From positions 2,850,020 to 2,914,019 of the forward strand of contig CM044961.1 in the NCBI GenBank assembly GCA_024516035.1: 64,000 nt of DNA. Reading direction: 5' to 3'. Under the pieces are notes generated by a model. That model was not told the DNA's origin and ran no database searches. It was given only the letters and a program-made list of their open reading frames with translations. This stretch comes from Bactericera cockerelli. Taxonomy: Eukaryota; Arthropoda; Insecta; Hemiptera; Triozidae. Shown piece by piece: positions 20,770 to 64,000 of this stretch (its first letter is position 1; each line of letters starts with the position of its first letter). The translations under genes and the position numbers were made by a program.

Positions 20770-21113
20770 GACAGTCTCAATTTTCTTTCAAAGTGTCAAC
20801 AGTTAAAATTTCTGCTCCCGCTTTGTTTGAAGTTATCTGTGAAAGTTGTCCGATTCATGTCGTGTTTTTTTGCATAGTGACATTTATTACTAAGCTGAAC
20901 ACGAAAATCGAATCAAAAAGTTAAAAAACTATTACCCTCTGTGATTATTTGACATTTTTTAGTACAGTGCTAAGCCCCCATTAACTATATTGAATACCTA
21001 CTCTCCCGTTTCAAATTTATTTCAATTTTGGCCAGTCATTTTTTTTTTAAATAAAATAATATAGAAGATTTTCTTCATTTTCGAATGGTGTAGGTCTTCA
21101 CAGGCCTGTCACC

Positions 21114-22539
21114 ATGGGGGACAGTAAAAAGCCCCCAGACTTGGAGAAATCCAATGGCTCCCTCAACACTGATCCTGATAAGATTTTGCTCTATTCTAAT
21201 GAACATAAATATGACTGGTATAAATTAATTATTCAAGCGAAGCCTTCAAAAGATAAAGATGCAACAAGCAAACCTTTCGTGCGTGCACTCGCAGTATCCC
21301 GACTCCTTGGTGAAATCACTAATCAATCAAAAGATATTACGGAAGTCAGGCGTTTGAATAGAATGAAATTTTTAGTTGTCTGTTCAACCGCTGGCTGTGC
21401 AAACAAGATCGTCCAAAATGAGAAGATTAGAAAATCCTTTGCTGCATTTATCCCGCAAATATACTTAACAAGGACAGCAATCGTACGTGATGTAGACGTA
21501 GACATTGATGGTGAATCTATCACAGATCAAGAAATTCTGGAAAACATCGACACCGGTAACTTTAAGCTTCGTTCTGTTGAACGACTTAATAGAAAAGTTG
21601 TGGTTCCTGGTAGCGAACCAGTATACGTTCCATCTACTTCTATAAAGTTGGTATTCGAAGGACAAGAGATGCCGACCTATATCTATTTATGGTACACCAG
21701 ACTGACCTGTGAACCTTTCATTCAAAACCCGGTTCAGTGCTTCAAATGCTTTAAATTCGGGCATGTCTCTAAATTCTGCTCGACACGAAGTACTTTGTGC
21801 ACTAAATGCTACCAAGTCGAAGAAGAGAATCATGTGTGTGACTTGATCAATTTAAGATGTTTGAATTGCCACGGACCCCATAATGTAAGCAGTAAGAACT
21901 GCCCTGAATACGACCGCCAGAAGAATATTAAAAATGTTGATGAGCACACGTAACTTGTGTTTCCCTGAAGCAGCTGACCTCGTCCCTTCTGCCAAAAGAC
22001 TGTACGCCACCCAGACGAAGAACTCATTTGAAGTATTAAGAGACGTGCCTCAGGACTTTGCCCAGTTTCCTGAGCTAAAGAATAGATACCACAGAGGACA
22101 ACGGAACTTCAACAAGTACTCTCCTCCACCGATGTCGAACACAGGAAAAAGAAAACCGACCTACAACTCCGTCCACGCGAGTGATGCAGCCTCGAAGAAA
22201 AATAAAACTCAATCTACCTGTCCGGCTTCAGGCGAAAAGACAACCCTACCTCAGCAATATCATAGTGACAAAGAAATTTCGCAAATGTTTTATAAAAATG
22301 CTGAAACTTTAAAGTCGAGCGCTTATAATTCTATACCTAATATTAGTCAGAACTCTTCATCCGAAGGTGTTATAACCCCCTCTCTTCAAAATTCGATAAT
22401 ATCAAATAATAATGAAAATGAAGATGTTGATATGTCAAATGATGAAGTAATTCAGACAGAAATGATTATTAATGAGATTCAGAATCAGGAAAACTGTAAT
22501 AATAATTATCCTAATATTCTTAGTCCTGATCTTGGTTAG
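21114..22539 (+). pseudogene. LINE ORF1 (gag-like, CCHC zinc knuckles), frameshifted
   Basis: Nucleic-acid-binding protein that would package the LINE RNA. The first part (21,114-21,953, 279 residues) ends with three Cys/His knuckles: CFKCFKFGHVSKFC, CTKCYQVEEENHVC and CLNCHGPHN..C, at residues about 207-257. The stop at 21,951-21,953 follows a run of five A at about 21,929-21,933. The second part continues in another frame (21,934-22,539) with a Ser/Asn-rich tail. One surplus base in or near the A run accounts for the break. The tail holds no recognised domain. Confidence 0.85.
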
Positions 22540-22658
22540 GTATTAGGATTCTATTTATTTATTTTTTGTTTATTTTTTATACTTCCCCTATAACCTATTT
22601 AACTACGGTTATTTTGTTAGATTTATCATACTTATTATTTAACTACTAATAATTTATC

Positions 22659-25600
22659 ATGTTACGTACTAGGAATTCAAATAATAATTATATTAATAGT
22701 ACCACTATCATTCAGTGGAATTCTAGAGGTTTCTTGGGAAAGAAGTGTGAAGTACAATTACTAATTAACCATTTAAAACCTTTGATTATTGCCATCCAAG
22801 AAACTAAACTTTTACCTACTATAAATGTTCAAGGTTTCAACAACTTTAATATTTATCGCAAGGACTATTCTGACGGTCTGATTGCGTGCAGAGGAGTAAT
22901 GCTAATGGTTCACAAGTCTGTCTACTCAGAGCACATCCCCGTCGTAAGTCCACTCTCAGTGGTAGCCATCAAGGTAAAGTCTCCTCATCTAAATTACGAA
23001 TTATCTGTATGCTCGATTTATATTGCACCTAACGAGGGCATTACTGAAGCACAGCTCTTAAATATTGTTTCACAAATTGATAAACCGTACTTACTGTGTG
23101 GCGACTTCAATGCTCACAACCCTATGTGGGGGCGCAGCCGTCCTAATGCAAGCGGGCGAGAAATTGAAAACTTTCTATTAAATAACTCTGATGCCTACTT
23201 ACTCAACAATAATAATGAAATTACTCATGTTAATTTTTCATACAGTACCACTTCTACGATTGACTTAACCATCGTCACCAGAACCATCGCTTATGACGTC
23301 ACCTGGGCAGTGCATGATGACCTTCATTTCTCAGATCATCTCCCGATAATCATCACCCTGCAGAATTCTGATGATGTGCAGCGCTCAGGTCGAACGATAT
23401 GGAATTTTAAAAAGGCTGATTGGAGTAAGTACCGGGATAAAATTGATTTTCAATATAAAATAACTGATATTTCTGACGTTGATAAAACTATTAACATTGT
23501 CAACACTAATATATTGGAAGCAGCCAAAAGTTCAATTCCTCTGATCGACACGGGAAAACTCAAGAAATACACACCTTGGTGGTCTAATGAAATCAAAGAA
23601 GCCATTGACAAAAGGAAGCAAGCTTTAAAAATATTTAGGCGAAATGCTACGCCTTCAAATTTTATAGAATTCAAAAGGTGTCGAGCCAAAGCCAGACGCT
23701 TAATTTTAAGTGCCAAAAAAGAATCTTGGTCATTATTTGTTGGTTCCATAGACTCACCCTTAAGTCAAAAAGATATGTGGGCACAGATTAGGCGAGTTAA
23801 AGGCAAAAAACCTTACAATCCTGTCACCGCTCTAAAAAACTCAGATGGTATTTTAACGACAGATAAAAAACAAATATCAGAAATACTAGTTCAATCTTAT
23901 TTAAAAAATTCTGCAAATTCTGTATATAATGAAACATTTAGAAAATTCAAATTTGCCTACGAAACTTTTTTAAAATGCCCATTAAACACGGAAAATGAAA
24001 TTTATAATTTACCTTTTACCATGACAGAACTGCTAACCACATTTAAGACATGTAAATCTTCAGCAGGGGGAATAGACAATATTTGCTACCAAATGATAAT
24101 GTACTTACCAATGGATGCTCTTGAAAAATTATTGCAAATATATAATTATGTGTGGACAAGTGGTAAATTTCCTTCACTTTGGAAAACCGCTCTCGTCATA
24201 CCTATATTAAAACCACATAAAAATACATTTGACCCAGTCAGTTATAGACCCATATCTCTATTGTCTTGTACCAATAAAATACTAGAAAAAATGATTAGTA
24301 AGAGATTAAAATGGTTGCTTGAAAGAAAAGCCTAGTAGATTCATACCAAAGTGGAAATAGAAAGCAAAGATCAACAATGGATAACTTATTAATGTTAGAG
24401 CACGAGGTTGTTACAGCTTTCAATCAAAAAGAAGATGTGGTAGCTATATTTTTAGATGTAAATAAATTTTTTGATCGTATATGTAAGATTACTATATTAA
24501 AGAAGTTTATGGAGAAAAACATAGGTGGTCCCATGTATGAGTATGTAAAAAACTTCTTAGACCAACCCCAAATAACTGTAAAGATAGAAAATCAGCTATC
24601 ATCCATTCAGAAGCTGGACAATGGTATCCGTCAAGGATCTTCGTTATCGGGTGATTTATGTAATGTAGCTACTTGTGATATATCTTCTTTCATCCCCCAT
24701 GATGTAATGCACGGGATGTTTGTGGATGATTTAGTAATATACGTACGAGGTTCTGACATGTATGTTTTGGAAAGAAAATTACAAGAAACACTTGACAAAT
24801 TATCATCTTGGTCAGATACGAATGGCTTATCATTCTCGCCTGAAAAGACAATAGGATTAATTTTCACAAGAAAAAATTTCACTCCAGAACCTCGACTATC
24901 ATTCCAAAATGTGAGAATTAATTTTGAAAAGAAAACTAAATGGCTAGGCTTACATCTTGACCCTAAACTATCTTGGAATAATCATATTACAGAAGTAAAA
25001 GGTAAAAGTCTAAGAGCTTTAAATATAATGAAAATTTTATGTAATCGAAATTGGGGACTGCGAAGACACACCTTGCTTAAACTTTACCAAGCTTTCGTGC
25101 TACCTATCCTAGACTATGGCTGTTGTTTGTACGGATCAGCAAGAGAAAACAAATTAAACAAAATCAACGTGGTGCACAATACAGCGCTCAGAATGATAAC
25201 TGGAGCTTTTCGTACTTCCCCCATAGTGAGCATATTAGCAGAATGTGGACAGCCATCTCTTGACATTAGAAGAAATCTACTCATGACAAACTATGTGTGT
25301 AAAGTTGCAAGCAACCCGGATCATCCATGTTATGATATATTTTTCAATAATTTATTAGAAATCAACATTACCAATAATAATCTTCCTAAAAGCCTGATTT
25401 TAAGATTCCAAAAACTTACTGAGACATGTAATACACCTCTAAATCCAAGGGTGATCTACAAAGAAAGAAGCGAGGAAGCTCCGTGGTGTATCACTCCACC
25501 AAAAGTCGAAATGCTAACAACCGGATCCAAAAGTTCGATGATACCGCAAGGCATAATTCAGCGTCATCTTGAGTTCCGGAACGAGCACAGTAAGGACAAT

Positions 25601-26425
25601 ATCTTATGCTACACTGACGGTTCCAGGACCGAACATAACACAGGCGGTGCGTACTTATTGAACGGCACCGTACACCAGTTTAAACTAAACCCTATGTGTT
25701 CTGTTTATACAGCTGAACTTACAGCCATTCTTAAATGCTTAGAGTCGATCTATTTATTCACACAGGAATCTTTCAATACAAAAAATTTCATTATTTGTTC
25801 CGACTCAAAGAGTTCACTCCTAGCAATCAAGAATATTTTCAGCTCTACTATAATTGTGCGGAAAATGTTATTCATAATAACTAACATCAATTCTCTCGGA
25901 TATAGAATTCGATTCCTCTGGATACCAAGCCACATAGGAATAAAAGAAAACGACATAGTTGACACAGCAGCTAAGACATCACATAATTCAGCACTCCTAC
26001 CATTGTGTACCTATGAAGATTTTAGAAATTACATCAAGAGAGCAATCAAGCAAAATTGGGCAAATGATTGGAAAAATCTAGCCTTAACAAATAAATTGAG
26101 AAAAATAAAAGATCATGTGTTCCCGTGGAAATCATCTCACTGGCAGAACAGGAATAATGAAATAGTTATATGTAGGTTAAGAATAGGCCACACCCTGGCA
26201 ACTCATAAATTCTTACTTGATCGACGAGATCCTCCTACCTGTGAAAAATGCGGGACAACCCCCCTAACTGTGAAACACATCCTCATTGATTGCCCTGGAC
26301 TAGGACACCTCAGACGCAAATATAATTTAAGTTCCTCAATAAAGGAATTATTAGAAGACAACACAGACTCATTAGAGAAATGCTTGGCATATCTTTCTGA
26401 TGCAGATCTATTAAATAAAATTTAA
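22659..26425 (+). pseudogene. LINE ORF2 (endonuclease, RT, RNase H), one frameshift
   Basis: Copies the LINE RNA into the target. The APE-type endonuclease is at residues about 10-230 of the first part, with QETK, GDFNAHNPMWG and SDHLPI holding the catalytic residues. RT motifs follow: SYRPISLL before the break, then FLDVNKFFD, GIRQGSSLSG and FVDD. RNase H has YTDGS, TAELTAI, CSDSKSS and the final Asp in NDIVDTA. A C-terminal knuckle CEKCGT..HILIDC closes it. The first part (22,659-24,335) meets TAG near 24,333, and the rest (24,336-26,425) runs one frame over, as if one base is missing near 24,330. The motif FLDVNKFFD lacks the usual KAFD, which may weaken activity. Confidence 0.88.
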
Positions 26426-26630
26426 AAAGTACAACTTCAAAATTTAATTAGCATGACTCGAAATCATGCTTAGCACCAATTGGAATCTATATTACCATGT
26501 ATTATAAAATAATTATGTAGGAAATTTCTTGTAGCTTCTTTTAATTTGTATCATGTCAATATGTTAATTTTTACTATAATTAGGAAGGTAGGACTTGAAT
26601 TGTTAAATCTTCCTTTAATAAAACAAATTG

Positions 26631-26688
<58 letters not shown>
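26426..26688 (+). other. LINE 3' UTR and 54-base poly(A)
   Basis: About 210 bp without coding features, a tttaataaaac signal near 26,613, then A from 26,635 to 26,688, ending at the right target duplication. Confidence 0.85.
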
Positions 26689-26692
<4 letters not shown>

Positions 26693-26911
26693 TTGATTGT
26701 TTCTGGAACTCCTACTTCCATATTTTACGACCAGAACAAAAAAACTCGGTAAAATTGAGAAGAAAATTAAGAAACAGATCAGGTTTACAAACTGGCGTTT
26801 TAATATTAAATTTTGATACAATAGTTATTGGTGTGATTTTAAAACTAGACAAGAGAGTTACATACAATAAAAACAGCATAATATAGTATAATTAGGAGAT
26901 AAATGTCAGTG

Positions 26912-27091
26912 CAGTGGTGGCAATCCAGGCAGCGTAGGGACCCGTTGGTTGGAATTCCACCCAGTCCATGAATTTTTCTCGTTAATTTGAGTTTGTGACC
27001 ACATAATAATAAAACTCTGAGGGTTAGGTGGTAGAAAATACTTTGAGCATTAACCTCGGTTACCTTCCACTAAAGAGTGTTATTATTATTA
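26912..27091 (+). mobile_element. SINE family A, tail hit by the foldback element
   Basis: Runs from ggcaatccaggcagcgtag through ggttggaattccaccc to ccactaaagagtgttatta. The next element begins inside its ATT-repeat tail. Confidence 0.85.
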
Positions 27092-27982
27092 TACAGGGTG
27101 AGCATAAAGTCTCACCCCACCCCCCGTATCTCGAGAATGCCTGAAAATACAAGAAAACGCAAAAACACGTATCCCTTCGATTTTAAGAGGATTAATTTTC
27201 AGCCAAAAAAAATTTGCCTACATGGCCCCAGTCAGGCTGGGCATGGACCAACTTTAAAATCTTAAATTGAATGGTATGTCTTATGGCATATTGTTTTAAA
27301 GGTCTCATAGAGAGAAGTTCATTACAACAAATTTCAGTGAGCTACAACTTACCGTTCTTGAGATACAGGGTCGAACGTCCTGCGTAATATGCATATATTT
27401 TGACCTATAACTCGTTAACCGTAAATTATAGAAATATGAAATTTGTTGATAATAACTTCTTATGGCAAGAACTTTCGAACAAGTTAAAACTTGATTTGTT
27501 TTTTCGTTAAAAAATTTCGGACTGTTCGTCCGGCTGGCTGACGGAACCGACCAGAAACTAATATCAACAGAGTATGTCGAGTTATAACTTTTTCGACAGG
27601 GCTTGTCATAAGGAGTTATTATCAACAAATTTCATTTTTCTATAATTTACGGTTAACGATTTATAGGTCAAAATATATGCATATTACGCAGGACGTTCGA
27701 CCCTGTATCTCAAGAACGGTAAGTCGTAGCTCACTGAAATTTGTTGTATTGAACTTCTCTTAATGAGCCCTTTAAAACAATATGCCACAAGAAATACCAT
27801 TTAATTTAAGATTTTAAAGTTGGTCCATGCCCAGCCTGACTGGGGCCGTGTAGGCAAATTTTTTTTTTTGGCTGAAAATTAATCCTCCTAAAATCGAAGG
27901 GATACGTGTTTTTGCGTTTTCTTGTATTTTCAGCTATTCTCGAGATACGGGGGGTGGGGTGAGACTTTATGCTCACCCTGTA
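27092..27982. mobile_element. 0.9-kb foldback element with arms of about 430 bp
   Basis: The element is almost one palindrome. Its left end acagggtgagcataaagtct and right end agactttatgctcaccctgt match base for base as reverse complements. Pairing continues inward (tcgaacgtcctgcgtaatat against the same text inverted) to a centre near 27,537 that has its own small stem (cggactgttcgtccg). TA flanks both sides. No protein is encoded; matching open frames on the two strands at each end are mirror images of one sequence. Confidence 0.92.
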
Positions 27983-28268
27983 TAAATAAGGTACACGATA
28001 TAAGATAGGATGGATAAGGAACAAGATAACTATAAAATTGGACGGATTAGTGAATAAAAAAATAATTTAATTTTACACATTTCAATTTCATAACTTTACA
28101 ATTAACCATACTACCTATGTATATTAAAACTTTACTTGTAGTATGTGAGCTATTGGTCAAGGCGAATTCTAGCGGGCCTCGTCTAGGATTCAGAGAACCA
28201 ACGATTTTCAGAAAATTTGACCTTAGGTACACGTAGGGAGAAAAACAATAATACTTCGTACATTTAAG

Positions 28269-28553
28269 TCGTATTTTTCTTTCTAACCAAAAAAAAAATT
28301 CCAGGTTAGGTTTTTTCCAAATATTTCCATTTTATTCCAAGGTCATTCGTGAAAGAAAATGCGTTTCGGTACTTCTAAAGATAAACAATTGACTTAACCT
28401 ATAAAAGAACTGGAAGCAAGAATTTTCTACTTCCATTTTGGTTAACTTTGGAAGTGGAAATTTTTCCTCTTCCAAAAGAAAAATGGCTTGCTTCCAGTTT
28501 GGTTCATTTTATTCCTTTGGTTAAATTTGGTTAGAAAGAAAAATACGGCATTT
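28269..28553. mobile_element. MITE family P, copy 2
   Basis: Same ends and inner blocks as the copy at 18,472. The right end reads ttagaaagaaaaatacggc and the centre ttctacttccattttgg. The two copies differ by a few percent and several small indels. Confidence 0.8.
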
Positions 28554-28559
28554 GTAGCT

Positions 28560-29140
28560 CTCCAAGCACTAGCGGATTACCCATATGGCGGATTTGGCAG
28601 ATGCCAAGGGCCCCGCGGTTTGAAAAAAAAGGGGGGAAAGAGGGAAGAAATGTGAATATTTTTTACAAAATATTTTTTTTTTACAAAATGAATATCATTT
28701 ATTCGATACAACATGCAAAAAAATACTCTTTATCATTACGAAATACACACAATTAAGTAATAATTATTATAATAATTTCCCTACAAAGAATTTACAAGGA
28801 TGGCCTCAAGAACAAGTCGGGTACAATGACTGCGAAGTCAGAACGAGGTCTATTTGTTTGACCTTAAAATGATTATTTATTTACAACATAAACTAAAGAA
28901 TACACTTATGAACCTAAAATATATAACTAAGTTATGTCTACCTATCTAATTTTATTGTTTTCTGTGCATGATAATTTATAGTAACGAATTGTGGGAATTT
29001 TTTAAGTGTAGGTAACGAACATATTATGTACATATTTTGTTTCTTTGGTTTCTATGGTAACACTTGGTGAGTATATTTACAGCAACAGAGGATAGGTAAG
29101 TGAATAATTGTAGATTTAACCAGTCACAACCGGTGCTAAG
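28560..29140. other. Gene-free stretch between convergent genes
   Basis: Nothing coding. A G-rich fragment near 28,590-28,640 (gccaagggccccgcgg) looks like a piece of an older element but has no partner in the window. Confidence 0.35.
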
Positions 29141-29154
29141 CAGCTGGGGAGCTG

Positions 29155-29240
29155 CAGCACCACTAGAAAGGGTTGGGTGGAAGAGATTGCCACAGGCAAT
29201 AACCCCGCCCTTCAGGTAGGACATTAGCTCTATTCTCTTT
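29155..29240 (+). repeat. Retroelement 3' end, family K, fragment
   Basis: Carries gggttgggtggaagagattg and ggcaataaccccgccctt, the conserved start of family K tails. The poly(A)-signal part is missing. Confidence 0.6.
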
Positions 29241-29246
29241 GTTCCA

Positions 29247-29390
29247 ACCGACCTCAGTAGCTTGATCGATAAGGCAGCGGACTTTGAACCTGGAGGTCGG
29301 TGGTTCAAGTCCCGGTTTCAGAATAGATTTAGTAAAGCGAGTTTGAGTAGTTGTGATATCACGAAAGTGATTAACACAACTATGATAATT
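29247..29390 (+). mobile_element. SINE family D
   Basis: Head cgacctcagtagcttgatcg, B box ggttcaagtcccgg, end gaaagtgattaacacaac. This is the most complete copy of the family here. Confidence 0.87.
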
Positions 29391-29410
29391 TAAAACTTAA
29401 ACTTATTCTC

Positions 29411-29433
29411 TTTATTCCAAATAAGGGTTTATT
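29411..29433 (-). terminator. Candidate poly(A) signals of the minus-strand gene
   Basis: TTTATT at 29,411-29,416 and 29,428-29,433 are AATAAA on the minus strand, about 210-230 bases past the stop codon. Positional inference only. Confidence 0.3.
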
Positions 29434-29442
29434 TTTTTATTT

Positions 29443-29480
29443 CCGATAAATTTCTAATATTAGAAATCGGAAGTTTTTAT
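29443..29480. repeat. Micro-palindrome, copy 1
   Basis: About 38 bp, ccgataaatttctaatatta then gaaatcggaagt, self-complementary around taatatta. It is also seen at 34,495, 53,357 and 57,346. Confidence 0.75.
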
Positions 29481-29640
29481 CTAGTAGACACCGAGTGTTC
29501 TGCGCACTAGACTTGCACGCACAGTGACCTAGGTTCGAATCCCAATCGGAAGTATTTATCTAGTAGACACCGAGTGGGCTGCGCACTAGACTTGCACGCA
29601 CCACCTGGGTTCGAATTCCAGCGGGGGCTCAGATCTGCTC
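29469..29640 (+). mobile_element. Tandem pair of SINE B heads beside a stop codon
   Basis: A 78-bp unit (atctagtagacaccgagtg..cactagacttgcacgc..ggttcgaatccca) is repeated twice. Only heads are present, and the family B body is missing. The right unit ends next to the stop codon of the minus-strand gene at 29,641, so the gene's 3' UTR begins in antisense SINE sequence. Confidence 0.7.
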
Positions 29641-62478
<32,838 letters not shown>

Positions 62479-62908
62479 CTGGAAGTGTAGGAAACGTGAG
62501 TGGTGAGGTCCTACCGTGCCAAAGAGTCCAAAGACCGTGGGTTCAAAACTCAGAGCCGACAAATTTTTTTAACAATTATTTTGGCAATGTGTCCATGGCA
62601 AAGGTATCCAACCATAAGTTTTTTTTTACTCTAATGGCCCAAAATTAATGCTAAAGCATTTTTTCTTTAACAGAACATTCAAAATTATTTATTTTTTTAC
62701 GCTTTATTTAAAAGTGTAGGTAGGATGGAACTCTTCCAAAAAATAAATGAATAATTGAAATTCTCTGCCAAGATAAGGGTTAAGAAATAGTAAATGAAAA
62801 CAGGTTGCATGTTGAAGTGAGCTTAATGCCGTTTACAGTCAGTATGAGTATAAACAGAAAAGTGAAAAGTTGTACTAGATGTACCTACTACATCAGTACA
62901 TCTGCTAA

Positions 62909-63034
62909 GTTATCATATTTGTGTTAATCACTTTCGTGACTACTCAAAATCTACGATGAAAACCGGGACTTAAACCACCGACCTCCAGGTTACAAGTCCG
63001 CTGCCTTATCGATCAAGCTACTGAGGTCGGTAGT
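62909..63034 (-). mobile_element. SINE family D
   Basis: gggacttaaaccaccgacc and cttatcgatcaagctactg in the head, tgtgttaatcactttcgtg in the body. Confidence 0.85.
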
Positions 63035-63358
63035 TCATGGTATCTATCTGTCAGGATAATAACATTCTGGTATCTTCTCTTTATACTGTTCATACTGAAA
63101 CTGAACATTTCGATTCCTCTCCAGCGCATTATCAGATAAGAATAATGTTGAGTTTTAATAACGGGAATAATTGTAGCGTTATCTTATGCATGCCATAACG
63201 TGGCATCACTGTGGCATAACCAGACAGCGTACATCACATTAATCACTGCATATGGCTTACCTCGTCTTGGGCTATTTCTACAAGGTTGGAACTTACTAAG
63301 CTATAATATACAATTTGTATATGTAAATTATAAATTTCATCCAAAAGAAAAACAAAAA

Positions 63359-63520
63359 GCGCACGAATAGCTCAGGGGTTAAGTACTCGCTTGCCATGCG
63401 GAAGGTCCCGGGTTCGAAACCCCGCGCTGACAAATTTTTTATTAAAAATTTGGTTACAGTTGTTTGAAAGGGATACCTTCCGGTGCGCTCGTGTTAACCC
63501 AGCACCTAAATGGGAACTAT
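63359..63520 (+). mobile_element. SINE family C, cut by a mariner
   Basis: gcgcacgaatagctcagggg, tgccatgcggaaggtcccg, gggttcgaaacccc, then body up to ctaaatgggaac, where the mariner end begins at a TA. The rest of the SINE should lie beyond 64,000. Confidence 0.87.
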
Positions 63521-64000
63521 ACGAGGTTTGGCTATTAAGTTCGTAGACGCGAGCCGCTACGCAAAAGCTGTCCATGCTAGGAAGATATGATAAACATATT
63601 TAGACAGCTTCAAGTCTTGTGTTTTCATTGATAGCTGTCACATGTCTGTACTGTAATTAGTTCTGTTGTGACAGCCCGACGCGCAAGACACCTTTTTTAA
63701 TTTTGCCGGAATTATGATTGATACAAACGTTGAGCAACGAGTGATTTTTGAATTTTACGTAAAATATGCTGGTGAAACATTTTCTTTGTTAAAGACAGTG
63801 TACCAGGAGTCATGTTTGAAAAGATCAACGCTTTTTTAAGTGGTTTAAACGGTTTCAAGATGGTCAGGAAGATGTTGAGGACGATCCACGTCCTGGTCGC
63901 CCCCAAACCTCAAAAACTGACGAAAACATTGAAAAAATTTATGTTATGATTCGTTCTGACCGTAGATTAACTCTTAGACTAATGGCTGATACACTTAAAA
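63520..64000 (+). mobile_element. Mariner-type DNA transposon, left part
   Basis: The end acgaggtttggctattaagt stands at a TA inside a SINE. The transposase reading frame follows after about 190 bp. The element continues past the window edge, so the right terminal repeat and second TA cannot be checked. Confidence 0.85.
63714..64000 (+). pseudogene. Mariner transposase, N-terminal part, frameshifted
   Basis: Would bind the terminal repeats and cut and paste the element. From ATG at 63,714: NVEQRVIFEFYVKYAGETF, then a first helix-turn-helix. At 63,831-63,838 a run of six T shifts the frame into TAA. With five T the frame would go on (WFKRF, then DDPRPGRP, the hinge typical of mariner, and TDENI..RLTLRLMAD). 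The DDE/D catalytic domain is outside the window. The copy is probably inactive unless the extra T is an assembly error. Confidence 0.83.

Larger units (their letters stand above)
20770..26688 (+). mobile_element. Full-length I-clade-like LINE with RNase H
   Basis: A 5.9-kb non-LTR retrotransposon: 5' UTR of 344 bp, gag-like ORF1, ORF2 (endonuclease, reverse transcriptase, RNase H, C-terminal zinc knuckle), 3' UTR and a 54-base poly(A). The perfect 13-bp duplication at both ends shows a complete, fairly recent insertion. Both ORFs carry one frameshift, so as assembled it is not autonomous. RNase H with this domain order fits the I group better than Jockey proper. Confidence 0.93.

Noticed and set aside
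27077..28024. Two matching proteins on opposite strands
   Set aside because: They are mirror translations of the two arms of the foldback element.

Overview
The window is a stretch of nuclear genome from an arthropod, most likely an insect. It has spliced genes with large AT-rich introns, at least six tRNA-derived SINE families, non-LTR retrotransposons, a mariner element and many short inverted-repeat elements. I cannot fix the order or species from sequence alone.

Two host genes face each other. On the + strand (5.2-13 kb) is a complete Rho GDP-dissociation inhibitor: four coding exons, 204 residues, every junction checked by reading phase. On the - strand (62.5-29.6 kb) are the last nine exons of a larger gene. 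These give 748 residues in one unbroken frame. They encode a membrane protein with a four-helix MARVEL-like bundle followed by a long cytoplasmic tail (Tyr/Asn/Gly repeats, then charged and Pro-rich segments). Its first exon(s) lie beyond 64,000. I could not name it.

The 16 kb between the two convergent genes (13.4-29.6 kb) and all the introns are filled with mobile DNA. This includes a full-length I-clade-like LINE with a perfect 13-bp target duplication but two frameshifts (20,770-26,688). A 5'-truncated Jockey/CR1-like LINE (39.8-43.6 kb) is split by a 1.19-kb hAT-like element. There is also a 0.9-kb foldback palindrome (27.1-28.0 kb), a hAT-Charlie-like MITE, and TTA-duplicating (PIF/Harbinger-like) MITEs nested in another MITE. 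A mariner inserted in a SINE runs off the right edge.

The most unusual observation is that several exon ends are the seeds of local tandem repeats. The 3' ends of two exons of the - strand gene, each with its 5' splice site, are copied about 10 and about 16 times into the following intron. One acceptor region of the same gene is duplicated 181 bp away. The last codons and stop of RhoGDI start a 112-bp tandem array. In the two donor arrays, each copy is a ready-made decoy 5' splice site, and the reading frame hits a stop straight after the true donor.
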